From positions 143,006,025-143,070,024 of the forward strand of contig NC_134539.1 of assembly GCF_050624435.1 (NCBI RefSeq): a DNA stretch of 64,000 bases. The letters run 5' to 3'. This document shows positions 57,201-64,000 of this stretch, in pieces. A program made the position numbers and the translations under genes. The notes under the pieces were generated by a model. That model did not search any database, was not told where the DNA came from, and was given only the letters and a program-made list of their open reading frames with translations. Each line of letters starts with the position of its first letter. The first letter of the stretch is position 1. Source of the DNA: Tenrec ecaudatus. Its lineage: Eukaryota > Chordata > Mammalia > Afrosoricida > Tenrecidae.

Positions 57201-60200
57201 AACACGGACTGCCAGAACAGCAAGCCTGTGTCCCGGTCTCAGGAGGGCCCGGCTCCTGGAGGAAGGTACCACGCAGGGTGATGCAGAGGGTCAGTGAAAA
57301 GGAAGCCCTCAAGGAGTTAAAATGACGCCGTGGCCGCAAGATTCGGCTCAAGTGCAGAAAGACGAGGAGGATGGTGTGGCATTTTGTAAGCTGGCCAACA
57401 ACTGGATGGCACCTGACGACGCGCTCGTAGAATATAACCCTATTACATGATGTTAATCAGGGTGGTGTCAGGTGTGTCTTATGCCTCTCTGCTTAGCATA
57501 TAAACGAGGCTAACGATGCAGAGTAGGAAGCAGAGATGGGGAAGGCACGTGCCAAGCCAGAGGAAGAGAAAGCCTTTCTGTGAGCCAGCATCCTGAATTT
57601 AGACCTTTGACTTCATAAACGGTGAGAAAGTCACGTACTCGTGGTTGCTGCCATCTCAAATGTGCTCGCTCCCTCCCTCAGCCATGCACTTTCCATACCC
57701 CGAGGGGCCTCTGCCTCCCCCCACACTGCCACAGGCTCCAAGTGGAGCTGGGTAGAGTGAGTCAGTAAACTATGCTGTGACTAGCTGGTCATTTGACAAA
57801 TATTTCCATTTTTGCTAAGTACAACTAAGTATTCAGTGTTCGTTTTAAAGGTGACTGGGAACATGAATCCCTGGGCAATGCATGAACCAGTCTGGTGGCT
57901 GCCGGGGCTCCTTGACCCCATGTCCCTACCTCCTTTGAAAATGGAGGCTCTTCAGTGTGGCGACCTCACAAGCTGTTCTACGCCTGTCTCAGCTGATAAA
58001 TTACCACTACATTTTGCTGTGTGGAAATTACTACGTTAAGAAACCCCACTTCTCGGGGATCTTTCTTTTCAATGAACCAAGCTCACTGCCACGGAGTCAG
58101 TGCTGACTCATCATGACCCACCTGTGGGTTTCTGAGGCTATCACTGTTGGTGGGAGTAGAACAGCAGTATAGACACAGTTAGTGTCCCTGCGGCCATCAG
58201 CGGTCTGCCAAGTGTAAGACACAGAGACGGTCGGCAGTATTTCTCAAGGACTAGGCCTGGTTGGATATTGCCTCAGAAGAGCAGCTTGGCTCTTATTTGA
58301 GTTGGAGGTTGAAATTCATGGGGGCAAGAAAGATTGTGCCCACTCTCTTTGAATGCAATATGGTATCCTTTTACAGGTATATGTATAGCTATGGTATCTT
58401 GTCTTAAGAAAGAAACTAATTCTATCAAAGTCTTTCTCGTAGTTTTTTCACCCATGAAAACCATGTTATTCAATTTAGAGCATTGGAAAAAACACACCAG
58501 TTGCTGATACCCAGAAATGGCAATAAAACGATATCTTTGTTTAAAGAGCTGAAGACAGAATACATATGATAAAGCATACAAAAAACAATATTTAATGAGA
58601 TGATGCCAAATAAACACACAGGTTTCACCTAGGATAACTTTTGTTATAACGTTGGTATCTTTAAAAATATAAAAATGGCATCTTGCGAGTTGGTATTATA
58701 TTCTGGGGGAAAAATTTGCTAATTGGTTCTATAGGGAATTTGGAGTTCTCAATCTGACAGACGTCCGGACTAGCAGTCTACATAAACACAGCCACCATCC
58801 TTCTCAAAGAACTTCCTAATCACCATCCCCTCCTTGGCTGGGCGGGCTGAGGTGGTGGTGGTGCACAGCTTGGCGCACCTGCGAGTCTGGAGAGAGGTGT
58901 GAGCCGCCAGACCAGAGCTCTCAGCCTCCCTCTGGAAGCCACTCAGGTGACAAGCATTGTAAGGAGCACCGCACACACTGGGTGCCGGGGCCTTAGCTAA
59001 AGGAGGCACGCAGAGCAGGAGGCAGGGCAAGGGTCTTGTCGCTTTGCAAATAGGGAAAGAATAATTTTTTGATCTTGTGCTTCTTTTTTGGGTGGGAGAT
59101 TTGAGGTCCTGCCTCCCCGTGTAGACAGAGAATGATATTCTCTCTGTGGACTGAAATTAATTATGAATAGTTAAGGCAGGGACATTTGGTACCATCAGCC
59201 ACTGTTTGTGGACGAGAGAAGGCAGAGCTGAGTAGCAAGGGGCTGGGGTGGAGGTAGAGAAACTAATTCCCAGGACAGAGATAAGAAGTACGGACGACTT
59301 TTCATTTTCCAGACTATACCTCACAACCTTTCTTCCGGGGTGAAACCTGATTTTTGACAAATAATGACACTCCAAATGCAACTCAGTGACAGAGAAGCCA
59401 ACAGAACACACAAATGTCCACAAGCCACCTCCATGCAATGGCCACAGTGCTAGAGGCTAGCACGGCACTTACTTTTCTCCGAGTGTCACCCGGAGGCTGC
59501 TCTGGAGTAGAGAAATTGGTTGTTGGCATTTTTTTTTTTTTAGCAGAAGACACATCCACATTCAGAACAGCAATTATTGCAATGACAATTACACTTATTA
59601 ATAGAAACCAGTTAAGAGTCATGACAACAAAAAAAATGCCTGTGGTGCTACATATAAACACACACACACACACACACAGATCCACAGTAAAATGCTGCAG
59701 GTAGATGAGGGTTTAAATGGCAATCCAAGTCTCTTCAAATATTGGCAAAGCTGCTGGGGCATTCGCTAGTGGCCTTCAACGCCACTACGAGCGTCCCAGC
59801 TCTGCCTCCCGTCTCAGGAGCGCACGCTGTCACTTGTGAGCCACTGGTGGCAGAGCCTTCTCCTTTGTGAATGAAGGATTTCTTGTAAAGTTAAGAGATG
59901 ACCACTTTCCAGGGAGTGCAGAGTAAAACTCAGGGTAAAAAAAAAAAAGTTTGGTATGGGGAGCCCTTTGCTTCTCCAGGGAGACCTGGTCTCTTCTGTG
60001 AACAGACACAGCAGGGGCTGTTGACACTGCTGCTCTGGGTTACAATCAGTGCAGGTCAACTAAGACAACTGTTGACTCTTATGTCAGATAAATTTACTCT
60101 CTGCTTCTTTTTCTTCTGTAACAGTAATCAAAATCACCAAAGAGGATGACTTAATTGTAAAGTACTGGGGTGCTGAACATTTCCAAATACCTTAACTTAC

Positions 60201-63200
60201 ACTGTTTCAAATTTCTTCTCAAAAACCCAAATTTGCTACCATTGAGTTGATTCCAACTCATAGTGACCCTGAAAGGCAGACAGAACTCCCCGTGTGGGTT
60301 TCTGAAGCGATAAAACTTTACAAGAGTAGAAAGTCTCATTTTTCTTCCTTCGAGCAGCTGGTGGTTTTGAACTGCTGTCTTTGAGGTTAAAAGCCCAACT
60401 CGTAATCCATTATGCCACCAGGGTGCCTTTCCAATTTCTGAAATGATACAGCATCAGCAGTACATCCAGCCACGAGGTAGCGTAAAAAACAGCAGCACAG
60501 TGGAATCAACTGGCCTCAAGAAGTTTTTTTTTTTTTTTTCCCCTTAGGCATCAATCTACCAATGACAGGAGCAGCTGCTTGAATCCGCCAAAGAAGCCAG
60601 GTAAATCGATTTTTTTTTTTTAAAGATCTAACCACCAAGTCTTCCAAAGTACAAGGCAAATTCGAAGCTGGCTGAGACTCGAAAACAGATTTCACCCTGA
60701 AGTGAATGGTCTATAAAGAAAGGTCTCCACCCTCCTTGAGTCACTGATTAGAGAGCACTGTCACAGGCACCCAGAGCCCTGCACCCAAGACATTGAGACC
60801 AAAAGCTATTAATTTAACCCACATACAGATTCATTGTAAACTAGGTTTCCGATCAATGCCCGTGTTTACCCTGAGCCCGTCTCATGCCCTTCATGATGGG
60901 AAGAGAGTGGGAACAGCCCACCAGGCAGGTGTTTTGTTCTGGAAGCCCTTCCTTGAGCATGCAGCTAATGCTTACTCCTTAAAACTGCAACAAAATAATT
61001 CATTACTTTTTAAAACTCATTTGTCTAAATTACAGCACTAAGTTCACTTATACTGCGACTCGGACTCCAGAAGTTCTCCGAGTGGCACTAGGGAAGTAAA
61101 ATAACCCTCTAGTCACAAGGCTGAGCTTCCATGATGCATGCCCACTTGGGGGTAGTTTGCTGCTGACTTTGTCTCCATAGTTGATTTGTGGCTTAGGAGA
61201 CCCCCTGAGGGGAACTGCTCCACAGGGGTTTCTGGATTGCCATTGCTATGTAACAGGCTGGCAGGTCCTTTTCTTCAGCAGTGCCCCTGGGTGAGGTTAA
61301 AACAATCTACCTTCTGGTTACCAACTGAGGGCAAACCTTTTGCTCCCCAACTCCCACCCCAGCACCCAGGTCCTTCATCTGGGGATTATTTGGGGTCAAT
61401 CTGGCAACCCATTCCTTTAGCTGTAGGATCAGGAAGACAGAAACAAAGAACAGGGTGCTACTATGATTGGCTTTGTCGAAAATTAAGTTGTTTGCCCAAA
61501 ATTAAGATTACAGAGCCCTCCAAAGGTTTGCTCTCTTTAAAAATGGCCAAAGGGAAGTGTCAAGCCTGGTAATCTTCAACATTAACAACCTACTTACCTT
61601 CTAAACATAACTTTTAAGTATAACAAGAATTTAATATTTGTGCCCTGACGGGTATCTTAGTTCTCTTGAATCTCATAATGTCTGTCACGAAAAGATCATT
61701 CAATTAGATTGATCAGGAAAAACCTTTTTTTTTTTTCAGCATTGTTCTGACTTTAAAATCTTTAAGACTAGAAACTTTTAAGCCCTTGTTTGTTTTTGTT
61801 TTCCTCTTGGGAATACGATTTCAACTGGACAAATAACTTAGAAGAAAATATGCCCCTTTAAGTACAGACAGGATTTCCCACAATCAAGACATGCCCAGGA
61901 CCATGCCAGGTTACTACTGAGATGTCCTCCACATTCTGGGAATCTAATGGGACCAAGAACGAGCCATACCAGTCAGACAACCATAGCTTACACTGGCCCT
62001 TTGGATAGCTAATTTCTACAAACGGACTGAAGTTAAAACAGAGTAGTGCTAATTATCCTGAAATGAAAGTTAAATGCCGTATCGTACTTACCTCCAAAGA
62101 GTTCCAAATCTCTTAAGCCCTCAACAATGAACTTTTCCGAGACCCACCGCTAAAGAGGAAAACCCCAAAGAGAATTAGTATTTCTCCCATGTTAGAGAAA
62201 ATGAGATATCATCCAACAGACAGACAAATCAACCGACAATGACAAAACCAGATCACACAGTTAGACAGGTGTCTATGGGGAATCTTGAAAAGATTTCTAA
62301 TACCGTTCTCTGCTCTTCGTTGCTTAATTTAAATCTTAAATCACACAGATGAAAAAGAAGCAGAACTGGGTCTAGAAGCAAAGCATGTGTTTCTCCTTCC
62401 TCCACAAACCAGTGTCTGCGCACAGGATCAAGGGCGACTTCACAGCACCTAACTAACATCTTCATCTGCAGCACTGTGGCCTTTTGGTTCCACCTTGTCC
62501 ATTCCATGGCCCTCCATTACAGATGCTTTGTCACTCATGCCAACTTGAAAAATATTAATATTCACAATACAGAAGAGAGTGATGAATGTGAGTTTTTCAC
62601 AAACTTCTATTAGTTTGTAGCAGGCGACCCAGCAAACTGCATACTCTGTCATCCATGAGACTTTCCAAAGATGTCACCCCTTACATTTTTACCAAGTGTG
62701 TTTGAACACACGGACCAAATAAGCTTGTGTGACCTACGGTTCACTTTACTGGCCTGTTTCAAGTGAGTACTAGATTTCCATCCTCCTGCTCAGTTTTACC
62801 CGAATCGAACTGGGTTGAAATAGAAAAGCAGCTTATCTTTAGAAGCAATGGAAGCAAGATTGAATTTCACTAAAGACTAGTGTTAAAGTTTGGCTTGGCT
62901 GCATTCTTTCCTCTAGGCAGAGTTCAGGTTAAAGAGAGCCTCAGGTTTCCCTATTAATTAACAGTGAGTTTATTCTATGTAAATTCTTCTTATATACATA
63001 AACATAAGAAAAAAGATTAAGAAACATTCAGAAATAAGTTGCATAATACCCAACATTATTCTGTTGTTTTCTATAGCAATTTTCCCCAAATTAGAAAAAA
63101 GTAACACTTTAAATTAAGATTACAATTTTAAACATCAAATGCAATGTGTAGCATTATATAATTTATACTTTATTATTTAAAATGATACTTAAAATGTCTA

Positions 63201-64000
63201 TAGCACTTATATACCGTTCAAAATGTTAAAGTCATTTATTACTACAGTTAAAAATAAAAGTTGGTCTTTTATGAAATTATAGGTGCCCATAAAGGAGTTA
63301 ACGTTGGTATTTGTTCTTGAGGTCATTTTAAAAAGCTGAGACATTTTGAGGCGTAAAAAATTTTTTCATGTTAAACAAAATCTTTAATGGTAACTTAAGA
63401 TTATACTTGGGGAAAAAAGTGTTCCAGTGATTACAATCTGATACTGAAGTTTTGGGATATATGTACTGTCAGCTACGTCCAAAAAAGAACAAAAGCTTCT
63501 GTGGCTGTTCACGTACAACCAAACTCTTAATGGGTTTCGGTTCCTTGGTTTGAAGACTTTGGGGTCAAGGTTTCCTGGGAATCCCCCTTAATTGACCCAA
63601 TGTGCTAACAGTTATGTTCCACATTCCAATTGGTTGTGTAGCCTGGGGTCATAAAAGCTGAAAGGATCATAAAAGATTGAAAGCAGGCAGCCAGCCAGAT
63701 GAGGCATGACAATTGGTTTTTAGCCACCTGAAACAATAGAGGAAGCAGGAGAATCCAGAATGGGAGAAGGGTATGGGATGTGTAGCTTCCACAAACAACT
63801 CTGCCTCCTTTGCCCTGAGACCAGAAGAATGAGGCGCAGCTGCCAATGGAGCGTTTGGATCCAACATGCCACAGAAGAACCCTCATCAAAAGGGGGAAAT
63901 GCAATACAGAATTTTCAGTTCTGCTGGCTGCCGACTTTCTGGAGCCATGGAGGCCAGATGAAACTCTTGGAACTATTTTTTTAAACCTTAAGCCAAAATT
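47735..64000 (-). CDS. STRADA: STRADA (STRAD-alpha, LYK5) gene, 5'-partial
   Basis: STE20-related pseudokinase that binds LKB1 (STK11) and MO25 (CAB39), activates LKB1 and holds it in the cytoplasm (established). Coding parts, 5' to 3' on the minus strand: 62149-62092, 59501-59473, 52917-52815, 52523-52402, 51587-51479, 51367-51244, 50312-50141, 49637-49533, 49081-48840, 48649-48607, 48428-48276. They join in frame to 419 codons plus stop, human residues 13-431. Pseudokinase signs: VTVRRVNLE in place of VAIK, VHRSVKASH where active kinases have HRD, and LSGLRSN where DFG would be. The C-terminus DDWEF matches the MO25-binding WEF tail. No frame break is seen. The exon for about 12 N-terminal residues was not found and probably lies past 64000. 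Confidence 0.97.
47756..47761 (-). terminator. STRADA: STRADA poly(A) signal ATTAAA (variant)
   Basis: ATTAAA on the minus strand in the context CAAATTAAAATTTCC. It is the first AATAAA-class hexamer after the stop. Confidence 0.6.
48276..48428 (-). CDS. STRADA: STRADA last coding exon (residues 382-431)
   Basis: [34 protein letters not shown] and [16 protein letters not shown], then TGA at 48278-48276. It carries the MO25-binding C-terminal WEF. Acceptor CCCTCAG. Confidence 0.97.
   Translation of the reverse strand: MKRRASEALPELLRPVTPITSFEGSQAQDHSGIFGLVTKLEELEVDDWEF
48607..48649 (-). CDS. STRADA: STRADA exon (residues 367-381)
   Basis: A 43-bp exon completing Arg, then [14 protein letters not shown], the end of the pseudokinase C-lobe. 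Acceptor CTCTAG, donor GTACAG. Confidence 0.95.
48840..49081 (-). CDS. STRADA: STRADA exon (residues 287-367)
   Basis: [72 protein letters not shown] and CLQRSPDV, plus AG. The Ser-rich insert in the C-lobe is typical of STRAD-alpha. Acceptor CCCCAG, donor GTGCTC. Confidence 0.96.
49082..49532 (-). other. STRADA: STRADA intron, 451 bp
   Basis: Unique-looking intron; nothing recognised. Confidence 0.7.
49533..49637 (-). CDS. STRADA: STRADA exon (residues 252-286)
   Basis: A 105-bp phase 0-0 exon reading [18 protein letters not shown] then [17 protein letters not shown]. It holds the conserved DIYSVG of the alpha-F helix. Acceptor ATTTAG, donor GTGAGC. Confidence 0.97.
49638..50140 (-). other. 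STRADA: STRADA intron, 503 bp
   Basis: Unique-looking intron; nothing recognised. Confidence 0.7.
50141..50312 (-). CDS. STRADA: STRADA exon, degenerate catalytic and DFG loops (194-251)
   Basis: [36 protein letters not shown] and [17 protein letters not shown], then VLQQ. HRSVKASH replaces the HRDxKxxN loop and SGLRSN replaces DFG. Acceptor CCTCAG, donor GTCTGT. Confidence 0.97.
50313..51243 (-). other. STRADA: STRADA intron, 931 bp
   Basis: Carries a GAGAG run (50927-50952) and otherwise unique-looking sequence. Confidence 0.7.
50927..50952. repeat. GAGAG pentanucleotide array
   Basis: About five tandem units of GAGAG. Confidence 0.85.
51244..51367 (-). CDS. STRADA: STRADA exon (residues 153-194)
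   Basis: [19 protein letters not shown] then [18 protein letters not shown] and YVH plus AG. Acceptor TGGTAG, donor GTATGG. Confidence 0.97.
51479..51587 (-). CDS. STRADA: STRADA exon (residues 117-153)
   Basis: [36 protein letters not shown] and one base of Gly. From memory, human has HVSKLFNHP, ATFIADNELWVV; the changes here are conservative. Acceptor TTTCAG, donor GTAAGT. Confidence 0.96.
51588..52401 (-). other. STRADA: STRADA intron, 814 bp
   Basis: Includes two AfroSINE pieces (51903-52125) and a MIR-like patch at about 51770-51890. Confidence 0.7.
51903..52125 (+). mobile_element. AfroSINE, sense, two pieces
   Basis: 51903-52045 has GTGCCTCCACAGTTAAGCAC, CCAGCCACTCCACAGAAG and ACAGGGTCACTATGTGTG. 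52050-52125 repeats a SINE body: GGGCTTTCTACTCCTGTAC and CCCACAGGGGCGGTTCTACC. This is either two insertions or one rearranged copy. Confidence 0.75.
52402..52523 (-). CDS. STRADA: STRADA exon, N-lobe (residues 76-116)
   Basis: [35 protein letters not shown] and VTFLQ. The glycine loop is degenerate (GKGFED) and the VAIK lysine position reads VRRV. Acceptor TTTTAG, donor GTAACA. Confidence 0.97.
52815..52917 (-). CDS. STRADA: STRADA exon (residues 42-76)
   Basis: [18 protein letters not shown] then [16 protein letters not shown] and one base of Gly. Acceptor CTCTAG, donor GTATTG. Confidence 0.96.
53438..53472. repeat. CCACC pentanucleotide array
   Basis: About seven tandem CCACC units. Confidence 0.9.
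54590..54790 (-). mobile_element. L1-like 3' UTR fragment, antisense
   Basis: CTAAGATTCATCCATATTC and GTGCATTTATCCATCGTGG, then GAGCCGGGCTACTGCTAAC resemble the antisense L1 3' UTR seen near 11440-11580. It is decayed. Confidence 0.5.
56470..57425 (+). mobile_element. RTE (BovB-type) LINE copy, decayed
   Basis: ATGGCTATGCAAAGGCATTC followed by GACTGTGTGGATCATAATAA is motif A ([13 protein letters not shown]). GGCTCATTAACAACCTCTG and GTAGATGACATAACC follow (motif C region), and the end reads GGATGGCACCTGACGAC. Deletions and stops throughout. Confidence 0.8.
58068..58170 (-). mobile_element. AfroSINE fragment, antisense
   Basis: CCAAGCTCACTGCCACGGAG, GTGCTGACTCATCATGACCC, then GTGGGTTTCTGAGGCTATC. 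The head is missing. Confidence 0.7.
59473..59501 (-). CDS. STRADA: STRADA microexon (residues 32-41)
   Basis: A 29-bp exon: two bases of Glu, then QPPGDTRRK. Acceptor ACTCCAG, donor GTAAGT. It sits about 6.5 kb from the next exon. Confidence 0.94.
59658..59679. repeat. CA dinucleotide repeat
   Basis: Eleven AC units just upstream (on +) of the STRADA microexon intron boundary region. Confidence 0.9.
60224..60428 (-). mobile_element. AfroSINE, antisense, near full length
   Basis: ATTGAGTTGATTCCAACTC, TAGTGACCCTGAAAGGCAG, CAGCTGGTGGTTTTGAACTG, ending TATGCCACCAGGGTGCC. Confidence 0.88.
62092..62149 (-). CDS. STRADA: STRADA exon (residues 13-32)
   Basis: A 58-bp exon reading [19 protein letters not shown] plus one base of Glu. 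Acceptor CTTTAG, donor GTAAGT. It is the most 5' STRADA exon seen in the window. Confidence 0.95.
62150..64000 (-). other. STRADA: STRADA 5' intron, to window end
   Basis: AT-rich sequence upstream of the residue-13 exon. I looked for the 12-residue first coding exon expected from human and did not find it. The section at 62950-63420 is strongly AT-rich. No repeat is confidently named. Confidence 0.55.

Larger units (their letters stand above)
52918..59472 (-). other. STRADA: STRADA intron, 6.6 kb
   Basis: Holds a CCACC pentamer array (53438-53472), L1-like text (54590-54790), an RTE copy (56470-57425) and a SINE fragment (58068-58170). The open frame at 58770-59030 is unidentified. The remaining stretches show nothing I can assign. 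Confidence 0.7.
59502..62091 (-). other. STRADA: STRADA intron, 2.6 kb
   Basis: Holds a CA run (59658), a full-length antisense AfroSINE (60224) and T-runs (60526-60539, 60611-60620, 61726-61737). No extra exon is recognised. Confidence 0.7.

Overview
This window is mammalian nuclear DNA holding parts of three genes in the human chr17q23 order: MAP3K3 (+ strand), LIMD2 (- strand) and STRADA (- strand). Spliced exons with GT-AG borders rebuild near-complete, human-like proteins. The interspersed repeats point to an afrotherian (elephant, hyrax, aardvark, tenrec group): many copies of a tRNA-derived SINE of the AfroSINE type, several BovB/RTE-type LINE copies, and L1 3' ends finishing in an AATAAA-ATGATTT-poly(A) tail. 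I cannot name the species.

Layout. 1-42,440: MAP3K3, entered in an intron. Fourteen coding exons (2,638-40,278) encode the equivalent of human residues 43-626 (PB1 domain, linker, kinase domain), followed by a 2.1 kb 3' UTR with AATAAA at 42,422. The first 42 codons lie before the window. About 43,400-45,600: LIMD2 on the minus strand, convergent with MAP3K3, with four compact coding exons and a CpG-island promoter. About 47,735-64,000: STRADA on the minus strand. Eleven coding exons encode the equivalent of human residues 13-431. The first coding exon, of about 12 codons, is not found and probably lies beyond base 64,000.

The introns, above all those of MAP3K3, carry the repeats. The richest block is 10,770-13,990, where one old antisense L1 3' end has been broken open by SINEs, RTE fragments and a younger L1 tail. 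Other features are a 34-bp L1 insertion with a 16-bp target duplication, a double L1 insertion at one target site, a dead mariner transposase, a 31-bp minisatellite, and recent tandem duplications.

Function, from established knowledge. MAP3K3 (MEKK3) is a MAP3K acting on the MEK5-ERK5, p38, JNK and NF-kB routes. STRADA is the pseudokinase that activates LKB1 together with MO25. LIMD2 is a small LIM-domain protein linked to ILK and cell motility. They are neighbours; nothing here suggests an operon-like unit. I found no undescribed biological system. The most notable content is the retrotransposon archaeology.
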